This document shows, piece by piece, positions 1 to 14,561 of a stretch of DNA of 64,000 bases. Numbering within the stretch: the stretch's first letter is position 1; every line of letters begins with the position of its first letter. The stretch is from Neodontobutis hainanensis (lineage: Eukaryota; Chordata; Actinopteri; Gobiiformes; Odontobutidae), in the NCBI GenBank assembly GCA_024349245.1, contig JALDNG010000106.1:817001-881000 (forward strand), written 5' to 3'. The notes beneath the pieces were generated by a model, which was not told where the DNA came from, ran no database searches, and saw only the letters and a program-made list of their open reading frames with translations. Made by a program: the position numbers and the translations under genes.

Positions 1-2203
1 GCCCTGTGATTAATTGGCAATGGCCCAAAGCAAATGGGATAGAGTCCAGCCCTTACAACCCATAAAGGGAAGGTAGAACAACAACTGATACAATTTTGGT
101 TGAAACAAAATTTTCTTCTCAATGCCATTAGGAGAATGAAAGGAAAGAGAGAAGGTCCTCATATTTTTTAGCATAGTTATCATATTTATCAACAGATTTG
201 GTCCACGCTCCTCTCTTCAGGCCCTCACAAACTGGACCGGAAGCACTGTTCCTCACATGACCTCTAGATACAGAGACGAGACAAATAGTCACTAGAGTTG
301 TAAATTTAGAAACCTCTATTTGCCATAAGGGAGGCTGGCAGTTTGAAGTCTGAATAAAAAAGCACCTCTACAAATGACCTTTTCTTTTCTCTGATTTAAA
401 ACAATTTAGGTCAAATGGGGCTTTCATTTTCTATCCAATTCCTGGAGGAAGTTCACTCTTCAACTAGAGCCTCACAACATTAGAAACAAATAACCAATCA
501 TTTTGTCAGAACTTTTTTTTTCTTCACAAAACCTGTACAGGCAAATAAATTGACATGCAAAGTGTGACCATCACATACCATGGATGCTTTTAAAGACAAT
601 CCCTTCGATTGTCTGACATAAAGCCACATAAAGATATTTTCATGTGAATGAATGTCACATAGATGTATCCGTTCACAAGCTTAACAAAACAATTGCCTAA
701 TGCTTGCTTCCAGTATGAGCAAATGTTCTTGTTCATGTTTGAGCAGTGAATGTCGTTCAGCCCCATTAACTCCACTCTGACATTCATGGGCCATGGAAAA
801 GTACCGAGCTGTGAGCAGGGACTTTACTTTTTTGGCGCTAATAGTTCTTACAAAAAGTTTGGACCCTGCAGCTCTTCAGTGTGGTATTACTTGTGTGTTT
901 TCTGTATAGTCTGCCTCCTCTTGTCCCCCTGTGGCTTTTTTTTTAGACAAGTGATGGATAGTGCTCATGCTTCACACCTGACCTTTAGATAGTCATATAT
1001 TGCTTACTGTATAGTGGTGGTAAGGGATCCACTTTAATCGCACCTACACATTGTCCCTTCAGGATGTGGGCTATTACTATGAACCTCAATGGGGAGCTGA
1101 GCTACTAAAACTTTCTCTGACCACCAGCTCTTGTTCTCTGTAGCTGAGCTGGCCATTACAACTGGATCACCTGGTGGTTGTCTTAAGTTTACTGTTTGTG
1201 TATCATTTGTGTCCAGTTAATAAAAACATTAATTTATAACTTAATTGGCTTAAGGAAACCCTGCTTATAAAGTTTATGCATAGGTCTTGTTTGTTGAAGC
1301 TAGGGTTTGCACAGCAATCTCATCACAATTAATAGAGCAACTCACAAATTGGACCATGAAGCTTTCAATGGCAGTATTTACCTATAACTCATTAGTGTCA
1401 TCAGGAGCCAGAGTGCCCACCTTGATGTAGGGTTCATTAAAATGTGGATCAATCAAAACAATGACTTGTCACTTGTCCTAATTGTCATAGATCAACATAG
1501 CATTTATTGTTTTGCTAATGTTTGCTAATATTGGAGCAGATTAAATGTTGCCTGTAATTGTAAATGGGTATTGTTTAGAAATGAACAGCATTTGGATTTG
1601 GAACAAGTAAATAGAAGTTTGTATTAAAATAGATAGAAATGGCTTCATTAACATTTCATTAAGGCAGGTTGTAGACGTTTTGCACACCAGCCTTCTTCAG
1701 CTACTTGTTAAAGGGCAGCAACAAAAGCAGATCGCTCAGTGATGTTTTCCCAAAATAAAATTAGGACCCATTTAGAGCAATGAAATGCAATGCGATAGAA
1801 TCATGTTGATGGCAATATGTAATTGGAGTTGCAGTTTATTTATGTCAACCTGGGCGAATAGAAGAAAGTACATTTTTAGGAACCACTTTCTTTGTGTAGT
1901 TGTTTTAATTATTTTAAATGACACATACAAATAGATATGAATGTTCTTTTCTTTGTGAAGTGTCTGCTTGCGTTTCTGTGACAAATTCCTATGTCCTGTT
2001 TTTGTCCAGCACCCAACTATTATATCAAAACTGTAATGGGTGCTGTGGCTTAGTGGGCAGTGCTTCTGGCTAGCAGCGCTCCAGGCAACTATGTCTAAAT
2101 ATAGACCGATGCAGGTGCACCCAGAGCCCAAACATCAATAAGTGTCCCTGCTGTTAATGGGAGAGGACATTTTCTCTTTCCCTAATGATTGACAGTTCAC
2201 CAT

Positions 2204-2250
2204 TGTGTGTGTGTGTGTGTGCGTTAGCGTGTGCGTGTGTCAGTGTGTGT
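2204..2250. repeat. Imperfect (GT)n microsatellite
   Basis: A GT run at 2204-2221 continues as interrupted GT with GC variants to about 2250. Simple-sequence repeat in intron. Confidence 0.9.
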
Positions 2251-2393
2251 CCATCCCTCTTAGTGTAAGGCTATCTCACAGATGCTGTTACCGCTCAGTG
2301 TTTTACAGAGGCTCTTGTGTGTTTGTGTAAGAGCTCTCTGCAGTGCCATGAATAATGTAATCACACACTGTCTCTGTGTCTGTTTATTTATAA

Positions 2394-2425
<32 letters not shown>

Positions 2426-2430
2426 GTGTG
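2394..2430. repeat. (GT)n microsatellite
   Basis: About 18 GT units with one CG interruption near 2421, only 150 bp from another GT array. Confidence 0.93.
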
Positions 2431-4730
2431 AAGCTGGCTTCTATTTGTTTTTGGCCAAACCACTGTGGTTTCTTCATACGTTTGACATCTGGGCACAAAA
2501 TCGGAGCCATTTATTTACATTATAAATGGATGTTTTTGCAACATGCGTTAGAGATTAATCGTCAGCTTTCGTGTTAAAGAATGATGAAGGCCCTGCAGAA
2601 AGGAATCTAACACATGCTGTGGCATTATGTTCCTCGGGTTGTACAATTTATGGTTCATCCACTTTTAAACACATATGTCCCATGGCACATACAGTAATTT
2701 GTGAACTAGTTTCTGCAACTTCAGTAATGTAATGGTGGACATTACTTTTTTATTACTATAATTAAATATATCCATAATAACTTGAGTAGTTATAATAATT
2801 TGGTCACAATGGATTGTCATGCGAGGTTGCCAAGTATGACAACATGGCATTCACACACAAAATAAAAAATCCTGTTGAAATACAAAAATCAAATAAGGTA
2901 AAAAAGTTTAAGCCCAGGACAAAAGAGGCCATACAGACCAGTTTATCTTTTGTAGTCCAAAATTTGTGAAAATTCAATCAATGCCAATCATCTAGACTGA
3001 CCATGAAGTTGTGAATACAAAGCACTCACTTTGCAAAGTTTATTGTGTCTTTTGCATGGCTAATATTCCTAGTTTTCAGTTCTATACAAAGAACTGTGGA
3101 TTGTATTTCACGTGAGCCAGTACCAATGGACACAGAATAAACTGCCGCTGGCTGCATTTGGATAGACACACAAACAGAGCCAGAGAAACAAAGCAGAAAC
3201 GTGCCTGGTCTTAGGTGAATGCCTGCAATGGTCCAATAGGATTTCTACTAAGTGGAGGGATGTGAAGGGATTCCAGACCCATTAAAGAATTTTATTAAAA
3301 GAAGATCATAGAAAAACAGCTTCAGTGTGCTTTGACTTTGAATGTTCCAATATGTTCTCCCAATAGGTACCGCCTTATGTTTTGATGCCATGGAAATTGC
3401 TAATGTTGCAAATGTCTGACTGTGAACGCCCTAGCATCTAATCTATAATGTTCTGCTAAACTGGACTGTCAGTGCTATGAATTGCTATTACAAATGGGCT
3501 GTTCGGAGTGGCTCGACACAGGTAATTGAGCAGGTGGAGTATGGAAAACATTTGTTAATGTTAATTGGCACGCTGAGAATCAACAACCCTCAAGAAAGTT
3601 TCACTTTTAAGACATTTTCAATTACAGCTTGAAGATAGTCAGACAACAATTACAGCACATATCCTTCAAGCTGTCAGCGCGCCAAATAAGATGTCACACA
3701 CCGAAGAAAGAGGCTCAGTCTGCGCTAACATAATAAATCACACACACACATAAAGACAACAGACTATATTGCTCACTCCAAACCACCTGACTTCACAGTC
3801 AACAACAAACAAACTCACAATGCGCCCAACCTTCACAACAGTGTTAATGCAAGAGACAACACTTAGCTTTCACAAAACATGCTCCAACAAACATAGACGA
3901 GGAGGCGCACCGGGGGGCTCGGGCTGGTTTCAGCGACAGAGCTGTTTACAGACGGGCCACGCCGCAGGGACACGCTGTGACATTTCAGAAAAGGATGGTT
4001 TTAGTTTAACAAGCCAGCCACTTCAGGCTTAATTGGGGATGTCTGTGAAGAGGAGGGTAAAAGAATTGTGCTGCATTCATGTGGTGGTGGATGCATTGGA
4101 AAAGCTTTAGTTGGAGCTGCATGTTGCTTGTGAACACCTAGTTAAGTTCGATCTTGGAAACATAGAAGTTGGTGTTTGTCCTTAAACTTATGATCTGACA
4201 TCATCCACAAGATGGCAGTGAAGTAGATGACTTATGTTAATTTGTGTATTAATTGCATATAAAGGTGTTAAGATAAGAATTGTTTCAGTTGATTTTTCAA
4301 TTTATGAGGCCAACACATTTTTTGTGTTTTCTTTACATTTTTTCCTTTCCACATGTTAACAAATTTACCTGTGACAAGGTTTCAAGAATATTATTGTAAT
4401 AGCTGTGATAACCCAACATCAGTGGATACTTACTGAACAGCCCTCTATTAATATTAAATTAGTAGCACTTAATAACCCTTTGACCATGGGGCTGTTACAA
4501 TATTATACATAACACTTAACTTTTTAACAGACTCAGCAGTGCTTTCATGCACAAACATCCAACTAATGAGAAGTAGTTTAACCCACTCACTGAATATAAC
4601 AAACACTAATAAAACTCTTCAGTCACTTATGTAAGTTGTAATCCTAAGGCTGAAATATCAATCAGAACATTTCATTAACAGCCAACTTTAACAGACTAGG
4701 TTGGTGTTTTCCTGAAAAATTCATGAAATA

Positions 4731-4745
4731 AAAAAAAAAAAAAAA
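4731..4745. repeat. Poly(A) tract
   Basis: An uninterrupted run of 15 A. It could be a retroposon tail, but no clear element body ends here. Confidence 0.85.
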
Positions 4746-4839
4746 TTCAAAAAGACGGAAATGATGTAGCTTTAGCTCAGAATACTCGCTCACTAAATCA
4801 ATGACAGTCAACACTGCACTATGGATCAAAAACAATTTC

Positions 4840-4990
4840 CCTTTTAAGGGGTTCCTTGAGAGAGGCTTGGGTTCACCCTCGACAGTGGCCAGTTTGTTGG
4901 AGGGCTGACATTTAGACACAAACAGTAACAGACAACCATTCACTCTCACATTCATTCACTAGGGACACTTTAGAGTTGTCAGTTGCCCTA
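4840..4990 (-). repeat. Retroposed teleost repeat fragment ('ggccagt..ccattcactc' family)
   Basis: The stretch holds cagtggccagtttg, acagacaaccattcact, cacattcattcactagggac and a tttagagttgtcagttgccc-like end. The same blocks in the same order occur at 23270-23368. I know this family as a very common teleost interspersed repeat whose 3' end carries 'agcggtagaaaatg'. This copy is in the minus sense and lacks that 3' end. Its left part (cccttttaaggggttcc...gagagaggcttgg) also matches 58898-58940, so it may be a composite. Confidence 0.7.
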
Positions 4991-6652
4991 CACATTGACC
5001 TACATGCTTCAACAAACAAGACCTACACACACACGTTTACTATATACATGTCTTAATTTTGAAGATTGTGGTCATGACATTATTTAAGATGAGTTACAAT
5101 TAAGATACAGACTTTGACACCCCTGCACTCTGTATAAATAACAGAATATTACCACGAGTAACACAGGAAAACATTACTTAGAAAACCTGTTGTTGAGTAC
5201 ACTATTTCCTTTTTGAAGTTGCAAGTTGACTTGACTTCAAACTTTGGCCCTTACACAACACTGTAGGACTCAGTGTGTATGAGGTCATATAAATAACATA
5301 TAATTTATTACTTGAGTTGTTTTGTATATTTTGTATCGGTGTTTGTTTTGACTGCTTTCACAATGCTCTTTAAACGTTCACTGTATGCTAATGAGTATCT
5401 CCCCTGGGTTGTCATTAAGCCTGGCGTACAGTGTAAAGGCGTGGAGCCTCACTGCCAAGAGGCTCACTGTGGCTTCAGTAGTGGCTGTGTGCCGTAAATA
5501 ACAGCCGTCAGCCAACAGTCACAGTAAACAATTAATCACAATGAAAGACACTGTATGTGTGTCATTTTAGTTTGTCTAAAGAATAATACATGATGGTCAG
5601 ATTTTGCCTTTGAAATACAGACAATTAGTAATCTACTACTACTAGTAATATTTAGATCCCAATTGTGATCTTACAAAATACTATGACTACAGGGACCCTA
5701 ACTACATTATTCCTGTCCTTCATTTTTGTAGTTTACCCCCTATTTTGTGTAAATACCACACTTTTAGACCAAGAGTCCTTAATGTCTTGAGGTAGGAGTC
5801 TTCAATATGAACTAGTGTTTTAGCGCCAGTGCTAATAAATATTATCAGATTTATTTGCTCTCATACAGAAAAAAATGACATATCAAGGTATAAAAATGGT
5901 TTTCTTAATACTTTGTACAAAACAGTGCAAAAATCCAGATCTGTAATCTATACTGAGTACATTCCTTGGTAAACATCAACAGCAGAAGTGTTTGTAATTC
6001 CAAAGGACAACCTCAGTGAATATATTCAACGCTGTGTGATGTAAGGCCCTTTAATCCAAAACATACTGTGCTATTCCTGCAATTCTTGCAAGGACTCTTG
6101 ACAGTCTGCTGCTTCTGGGAACTGCCGTTTGGTAAATATTTAGTTTATAGAGTTCGCAATTTTAAAAAGTGAAAAATACTGTATGTGTTTTTATGTTGAC
6201 AGTTTGTTTTTAGCATTCTGATTTGAAGTGATAATTAGTGGGATATAAAAAACATCCACACGGTAGAAGGAACATAAGGTACATGTAAAAAACAAAACAA
6301 AAAAAAAACATTTTGGGAAAGTATGTCTTTGAGAAAAAGTGAACGAGATGAATAGTAATCAGAGTATCCATCTTTATTGGAAGGCTCTCTCTTTGTTTGC
6401 TCATTTACATTACAGATAACAATTAGATTTCCACATTCACAGTGCATTACCTTCCCCCGTCTTTCCGTTAATCAGTCACTTGATGAGTATTAGAGGATCT
6501 TACATCGTCGCTCTTCAGGCTCTAATTGAGAACAAATGCGGATGGGGAGAGTGTTTAATTGGGATTGTCAAGAAGGGGGGCGGGTTTGTGGACACCTCCT
6601 CATCTCTATTTCCAAAACTGTTTCAAAGAATAAATTATGCAGATTGTTGGTG

Positions 6653-6672
6653 TTTTTTTTTTTTTTTTTTTT
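6653..6672. repeat. Poly(T) tract, T20
   Basis: Twenty consecutive T. A second T-rich stretch follows at about 6715-6725. Confidence 0.9.
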
Positions 6673-6816
6673 AAGTCCTAGTTACAATGTGAACTTGCGG
6701 TGACTTCTCCACATCTTTTTTTTCTTCCACCCCCCTTCACTGAGACTTACTTCAAAGCTGAGAAGTGATCAAAGACAGCGGGAAAAAAATAAATTCCCCA
6801 ACGTTGCGGCACCCTG

Positions 6817-6832
6817 CATACATACATACATA
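6817..6832. repeat. Short (CATA)n repeat
   Basis: Four tandem CATA units; a minor simple repeat. Confidence 0.8.
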
Positions 6833-7179
6833 GCTCCTGCCTGTCTCGACACGGCGCACTGTCTCACTCGAAAAACAAAAGCAAACGACAATGTCTGATG
6901 TTCCTCTCCTCGAGCACAGTCTTGTCAGTCGCCGCAACATTTCAATTGATTTCCCTCCTCCTTCATACGTGTGTGTTCTATTTCGGTGCCGACAGACTGA
7001 ATTAGTCATTAAAGGGTATGTATAGCACGACATGGCCCAGATAACACATCACAGGCCCGGATTGAAGAGCAAACTTGTCATAAATGAAAGTTGTTTTTTG
7101 TTAGCGGGAGACAGCCCTCCTCTGTTTAAAAAAAAATGAAGAAGAACATTGAAAAAACAGAGGTTACGGCGGGTTCATC

Positions 7180-7500
7180 TTCACTTGATGACTATATTTT
7201 GTCTCGTTGGCAGCTTGTTTGTCCCGTAGACATGAACCAAAATCCTCGCGTGTAATGATTTGGATAATTTTTTTTATTTATTAATTTTTTTACTTGTCGT
7301 GAATGATTTATGAAAAGTCTTCATTAGGGAGAAGGCATCGGAAGAGATTTTGGAAGTTGTTTTAATTAAGGCGTCCCTATCACTATCCTGAGTGTGACTC
7401 AGGGTCATTAAAAGCTCTCTCTTGACCTGCTCCTGGGCCTTATCTCTCTGTACTAATTACATTTTCACTCCTCTCCTAGGCACCATTAACTTTTGTCATT
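7180..7500. promoter_or_regulatory. Possible conserved regulatory stretch (homeodomain-site rich)
   Basis: Clustered AT-rich homeodomain-like cores (taattt, ttaattaagg, actaattac) sit among more complex, non-repetitive sequence (for example tgtgactcagggtcatt, which includes a near-AP-1 site). This is the look of a conserved intronic enhancer in a developmental receptor gene. It is an impression only: no alignment was possible and the motifs are individually weak. Confidence 0.22.
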
Positions 7501-7756
7501 TTATTCTCATATAAATGTGAGTATATCAACTGGTTTAATGTGACGTTTTAAATCAGAGAGTTTCAGGATTCAGAATTTTTCTTTAAAAATCAGTTGGATT
7601 TTTGCAAAGCATCACAGACTCAATGGTCAGAGGGCAAGTTGAGGCAGTGAATGGGAAACAAACAGGCTTTGGTGATTTGGCAATTATATTTGATTCACAA
7701 GATGGTTTAAGTTCCAACATCAAGATTGCTATTTGTTAAGATGTTTGTGAATGTGC

Positions 7757-7950
7757 CCAGTCATCCAGGTCATCTTGAAGAAATGGTTAAACCAAAGGCA
7801 CCAGGATTTAGTTTTCAAGTGAAGACATTTTGTTTTGTAGTCCAAGACTTTATTAATTCTGGCTGAGAGTTTTTACTTGGAATTGAAAAAGTCTCCTGGA
7901 ATAAGAGACAAAATGTCTTCACCTTGAAAACTAAGTCCAGATCCCTTTGT
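7757..7950. mobile_element. Hairpin repeat, 'cagtcatccaggtcatctt' family, copy 1
   Basis: The left end cagtcatccaggtcatcttg is shared almost exactly with 59559-59578. Two complementary arms, 7811-7832 (ttttcaagtgaagacatttt) and 7910-7931 (aaaatgtcttcaccttgaaa), could form a stem with a loop of about 77 bases. I recognise the sequence type as a dispersed fish repeat but cannot name its class with confidence. Confidence 0.65.
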
Positions 7951-10900
7951 TTTAACGTTTTAGAGACTGTTTTGAGTTAGTTTTTATTGCATTATTCTAT
8001 TTTAACACTAAGTTTAAGGACTTAAGTTTAAGAGTTTACAGACTACACCATGACTTTCTTTTTTTTAATCATTTTCACTGTGAAGATGTCTATCGCTCTC
8101 TTATGTCAGAGGTGTCTTATGGTCAAGAAGAATTTAAAAGATATCTATTGGAGACCTTTATTTTGCTTGATTAAACCAGTCAGGCACTGAAAGTTATGTT
8201 AATTATAATGTATATTTAAATAAACATATACTTTTATTTGGATGCATTGATACATTTCATGTTGTTTGGATGTTATGTAAACAATGTCATTTCTACAATC
8301 ACTGGTGCTCATTAATGTACATCTACATTACTTCTATAAGTAGGAATAACTTGAAATGGTAGAATACATGCCAGTCACACTGTCTTACACAGTCGTACAA
8401 CTTCAGCTCTAGAATTAGCCTGTATGCTATTAATCAGTTGGCAGGAAGTGATATGGCATCTACCTAAGTCAATAGTGCTGCTTTGTTGGTTTATATGTAC
8501 AACTCTCGCTGTATTTCTCTTTTTAAATGGCAGTATTCTGCTGGTAGAAAACTTATTACATATGTTTGCATACATTTGTGTGCAGAGTCTTTCCTAGCTT
8601 TGACCCTGTCTCTGTAGCTTCTCTTATGTGAGCAGCAGCCGTGGAAGTGAGCGATGACCCCGGGATACAAAAGACTTTAGCTAGCAGTAGGTGTCTCTCA
8701 ATCTGGGAAGTGCAACAGCCAAGCTTGTTAGTCACGCCGGCGGAACGGCCCTTACGCATTCACGTACACACAAGTGTGTGCACGACAGTCCTGTGGATAG
8801 ACTTAATCCAGTCTCCGAATGCGGAGAGCAGCGATAGCAGAAGTGGGTCACTTTTAGAAGAGACTGGTGTGAAACCATTCCCCTGGAGGTGGATTTGGGT
8901 CTGAACTTTGGATGACCTCCTCACCACAATGAAGCCATCACCAGCGCAGGAAGTCTGTTTGAAGTAATGCTGACGACTTTGTTGATCAGGTTTAAATGTG
9001 GGTTTAAGCCTCAGGAAGTATTTGGTCATGGATAAAATAGCGTGGCTCCAGTTGGGTTTAATTCACACAGATGAGATTTACTGAGGTTTACAGATGTTTA
9101 GCGCAGTTAAGCTGGAAATGAGAGTGACTCATTTTGCATGCCAATAAACATGACAGCTGCTTTTTATGTGGAAAATAAAACAAAAGTAGCCACTCACTTG
9201 AGCTGTTTTAGGATATTTTCATTTCACCCAATTTTAATCCTCCAGAGTCTGAAATCTTATGAATATGTCTGTGTTTTTTTGAATAAGAAGACAAATGGAA
9301 CAATTGGCTTTAGTTAAGGACTCTTGAAAAAGCAGTCTGTTGTGCAAATACTAATAAATGAAGTGATTATAATTTGCTATAAACTATTAATAGTGAAGCC
9401 GAAATGAAAGCTGAATTCACAAGACCCTACTTTTTTTAAATAGCTGAGTATTATGTTTTTTCAGTTACCCAAATTAATTTAAGTAACAGATATAATCAAA
9501 AAGGCATTTTTACTATGTTGCGAGAGATAATACAATATAACTCTATATTTTACATTTATAGACTTACAAACCTTAAAAAAAACTTGACATCCCTTGATGC
9601 TTTGGTGTCACTGGAGTCTAGTAGCTACAAAGTAAATTGCAATTGACATATGCTATTGTCTGTGGGCTGTGGCTTAATATGATCATATAGATCAATAAAT
9701 ATTTGCCTGGTGCAAAAGAGTCAGGATAATTGACTTAATGTAGTTTTGTGACGTATAGCTTAAGAAAACTGTGGCATTAAAGTGTTTAATGAAGTCTGAA
9801 TGTTCTGTCGGATTTATTTTTTATCCTATTACGTCCTCCTACCTACTTTGAAACCTTTTCCTTGAATATGCCCTGGATGACTGAGACCCTCCATCCTATA
9901 ATATTGTAATCTGTTTCAAGTGTAAAAGTCTTTGTCCATGTGCACATTTGAGGTTGTGATTTACTGTACGTTTTAGAGCTGCGAAACAAATCAGCTGAAT
10001 AGTAGAAAATTGCATTTGTGGAGCCATTTCAAACTGTCGTTATTCATTGTAATGGTTAAACTCTGTCCTATTTGGAGTCACCAACTCGTCAAACAGATTG
10101 TTCATCTAAAATCTATGCAACCATAATGTGGCATTTTCCACCACTGTAAAGGCCAACTGTTACAAACAAAAGAGCATGTTTCAAATGAATATTGTCCGTT
10201 TCAAAAGGTAAATGCAATAATATGGTTATATTTTTAGGTTTTGGTGCTTTGTGTGGGTGTGTTGTAGTTGCGTGGTTGAGCATCCCTATTATCCATCACC
10301 AGCAGCAGCTTCGTAGGCAGCTCATCCCACTCCTTACATTAAAGCTGATGTATGCTTATTGAGCAGCCACAGGCGGAGACGAGAGCTCTGATTTATAAAC
10401 CAATACAGCTTGTTTTATGGGGGATTGATCTGGCCAAGTCCCTCGTCAGTGAAGCATTCCCCTTGTCTTTATTCAGAGTGACAGCAGATAATAAAGGTAT
10501 GACACTCAAAGAGAAGTGTTTACTGTGACTGTTTAGTGCCATCACCTTTTCTAACATTCATTTATTAGACCACTTCTTCACGTGTCAGAAAGTTCACAGA
10601 TCTTTTGTACTTCGGGCACATGACCCAGAAATAGTAATACACAAGTTGTGAGAACCCATGAGAAACATATAATTGACTGTATGTGGTCTATTTTAAGCAT
10701 GCTTACAAAATAATTTTGTGTTAATTGTGTCAATCCCTGCCTTTTGGAAACAATTTCCAATAATGGTGTGATCAAAGTTGTGAATTTCGCACTTTAAAAA
10801 AGATGCATGCTCTCACATTTTTTGTTAGTAATTATGTTTAGAGTTCATTTTTGTCAGTGCTTTGGAAATGGTTTTGCTAATATTTGCTCCTAAACACACA

Positions 10901-12645
10901 GAAATGCATACTTCCATAAAATGATGGCGAAACAGCATGTGCTGATGGGATCCCATGTGGAACCAGGACAATGTTGTGTTATTTTTTTCTCAATAATTTT
11001 ATAGAGCATTTGTAACTTTCAAATAAAAAACAAATTTTCTTAAAAAAATGTTTTTCCTTATGTGTTTGTCAGGAATGAATGTAGGTGGTGACAAAAGGCA
11101 AATAAAAAAAATATTTATTTACATTGGCAAAATAGGGGCAAGCATACACATGAACAGACTTTTTTGTCACTTCTAAGAATGTTCATTGGTCTTTGCTCAT
11201 TATTTTTTGCAAATGTACATGCAAAGTTTTCATACTTAACATAACACAATTTGTTTTAGTGCTTTGTTGTGGGGCTGTGTGACTGGAAACATTTGGCCAC
11301 AGGAATAGTTTTAATGGAGAGCCCTAAATCTTTATTCATTCCATTCTTCATATAATTAATGACCTTTTCCTTATTTGATATTGTCTGACCACATTGTCCA
11401 TTATATGTTTATCCAGTCATCCAGAGCATTTACAGGGGCAGGTTTGTGCTGAATGATTAACACTATGTCAGTGTCAAAGCACCAGCAGACCCTAAGGTGT
11501 CAGACCCAAACCTTTGCCTCTCATTGCCATCTGTCTGCTGTCCCACTCACACAAACATTTACACAGACGATCCATGAAGAGCACACCTGCTCCTCTGAGC
11601 CCATCTTTGTTTTTGTTCAATAAAGCAAAGTTTTTAAGTGAAATCCCACATTTCTGTCTCAGTGCAGCAGCCAGTGACCGAGGCTCTCTGTGTGTGTGAA
11701 CCCATATGAAAGGGTTATTCTGTATATTTATGTTTGAGTCTCTATAGAGCTCTCTTTTGGGGAGCTTTGGGACTTGAGGCCACAGTAAAGCAATGAATGA
11801 TTTTTTTATTGTTTTTCCAAGTGGTTGACAGTGTGATAAAATAAAAAATAAAAACAGTTCTAGCTGGAATAACCAGAAGATTTGGTGGACACAGATATTT
11901 GTCTTAGACCCCACAAACCTTCCCTGTAACCTTAACAAAAATATTATAGTCAGAATTTCTGTCTCTAAACCTAGTATATACATCTTTTTCATCTAGTGTG
12001 TCATTTATTTTACACAGTCGCTGCACAAAAAAGTATCAAAATTATTTCATTTTTCAGGTGCAGTAGTAATTTAAAACTAAGCAACAGTGCCTCAAGGCAA
12101 AGGCAGCCTGCTTTGCTTCGATTTATGATTGTAAACAGAAGTTGACTGAACTGAGATGCTGAGCGAAACTGAAGTCTGAGGAGCCACTGGAATTTGCCTT
12201 TAATGTGTTTCCATCATGGAAAAGCATAAAGACACTGCCTGTGTATTATGTAACGCTATTGCAATAGTTCATGTGACTCTAATCTAAGGTTACTGTGTGA
12301 CGTTGGTTTATTGTGACACAATCATAACCCGATATGGACATAGCTGCAGATATAAATCAGATTATTAACAAGTCAACCATAGTTTAAAACAATGCTATGT
12401 TAGAGACACACGTACATATTAATCTACAGGCAAAACATACTATAAGAAATGATATATTCACAGGCTCTAAAGAGAAAAAATGAAAGTTTGTCTTGCACTA
12501 AAACTGTGACCCTGATAAGTGGAATGTGTCATGAAGTTATTAAAGTATAAACAGAGCTAAATTTCTATTGTATATTTGTATTCAATAATAATTTACTAAC
12601 TGATATTAGTTATCAAGGCAACCTGCAGTCTGTAATAGTCTGCTT

Positions 12646-12727
12646 CAAAAAAAAAAATTATAAAATAAAGAGACTGTATACATAAAAAATAAAATAAATA
12701 AATGAAAAATAAATAAGAAAATAAATG
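12646..12727. repeat. A-rich low-complexity tract
   Basis: Mostly AAATAAAT-like units beginning with a run of ten or more A. Low complexity; no gene here. Confidence 0.8.
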
Positions 12728-14561
12728 AAGCCCAGGTTTTACAGACCCCTCTAAGGCTGTGACATAGACGTGTTTTATGTTGGCCCTTTGGTTTTGTTAT
12801 TAAACCTTCATTTTGTGGAGAAGGAAACACTATTTAACACTTGTGGAGTGTTTAGCGCTGCTGATTTTCTGTGGGACTCATACAAAAATGATGACTCTTT
12901 TAAGCCTCTCAGAGAAATAAAGAATAGACATTGGAAAACATATCCATTTTGTCACGCTCTTAATGTTTAAGTTTGACAATGAATTTTACTTAAATTAATA
13001 TTTGTTGTGCACACTATGTTACTTTTTGTTATATGTACTGTATTACTGGTTTATATAACAGTTGTACAACATTAACCGTGGATAATGGTTTGGAACTTTT
13101 CAAGGCCAGGGCTTTTGAAATGATAGAAGACAATGGTGACTGCTGTGTGTTATTAAATTTTAAAGTACAGCTATTAAAATTACGATTTTTCATAAAGTGG
13201 AAGCAACAGGTCACATAAAAAAATATGAATAAAATTATGTGAATGATTAGTAATGAGCTTAGCAAACATTTTCCATATCTGTGTTGATGTTGCAGCTTTT
13301 CTCATACATAAACATCTCATGTATGAGGGGGGCGTGAGAACCCCCCCCCAGTCGAGTGTTTACGGATTTTTCATGAAAGTAGAGATGAGACGGTGGATGT
13401 GGATTTGAATTTCATTTCACACAGTGTCCTTCACATTTTACACAACACTGTTTCCAATCTCCATCCTATACCCTTTTATTTTCCCTGATTTATTTATCCT
13501 ATTGCAATGCATTCGTTTGAAGCTCTTTCCAGACAAAGCAGTCATGAGTGAGTGTCGAGAACCTCAATCTCCCTCTGTCTCTCATTTCTAAGCAATCACA
13601 CCCAGATGTCTGGCTGTCCGGTGGCTGCCATGTTGAAGACAGAGTAAGTGCCCCCCACCCCCCTCACACACAGAAAGACACTGAGCGGTCTGATTTGTCT
13701 GTCTGATAGTGCTGTCAGCGCGACTGGATGTCGGAGAGAAGGAATCTATTACTGGATCGATTTGGTCGTGCAATTAGGTGGCAACTGGAATTTCTCATTT
13801 CACTTTTCTCTCGGTAACGCTCGTCTCTCTGGGGTTTTGAAAAAGGGATCAAGTGATATACTGTGATGGCTGGCAGTGGAATAGAACAGGATTATGGGAG
13901 CACAAGAGAATGCTGTGTTGGACTTGGAAGGTGTTTATGCATTATATATGAAGAGTGCGATGGCAATTTATTTATCATCGTCTTATGCTCTTTCTCGGTC
14001 TTTACGCTATTGAACACTAGCACTAATTGGCCATAGCTTTGCAAATAAGCAAGAGCTTGTTTTCAGTTGTGGCATTTCTAAAAATGAATGATTAATTAAA
14101 TAAATAAGTAACTTTTTCTACAGAGACTTCTACCAGTCAATGTACACCGCATATATTTGTGATGTGAATATCTTTTTATGAGATTCCAACCCATTTATGC
14201 CACTGCCACCAAGTTTTCAGATGATTCAAAACTTGTGTTTTGTCTGTAGCAGAGGCATCGTGGCAAAACATCAGTCACACAGTCCCCATTAGTGAGTGCT
14301 GAAACATTGTCAACAGCGGCATTTTTGGTTCATGTTAAAACACAACAATATTAAAGTGTTGACTTAATGCAAAGCCATTTCCATTTTTTGTTAGAATCTG
14401 TAGAAAATAATAGAACCCTAACACAGTCTTGGTGCCTGAAATAATGTTCATTTGAAAGTGATGGCTAGGGAGTTGATTCTTTTAGTTAGAAAATAGTTGC
14501 ATGTTTTGATTTAACAGTGAATTACACTGCCATGTGTTGAATTTTATGGGGTTTATACGTG

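Noticed and set aside
1772..2131. A 119-codon minus-strand open frame
   Set aside because: Random-looking composition, no domain, in intron sequence.
11492..11992. A 166-codon minus-strand open frame as a gene
   Set aside because: No domain and a composition like the surrounding intron. No splice sites or promoter elements give it support.
13322..13350. A gggggg...ccccccccc hairpin as a terminator or regulatory stem
   Set aside because: It is a short homopolymer pairing (G6 against C9) that can arise by chance; nothing else supports a function.
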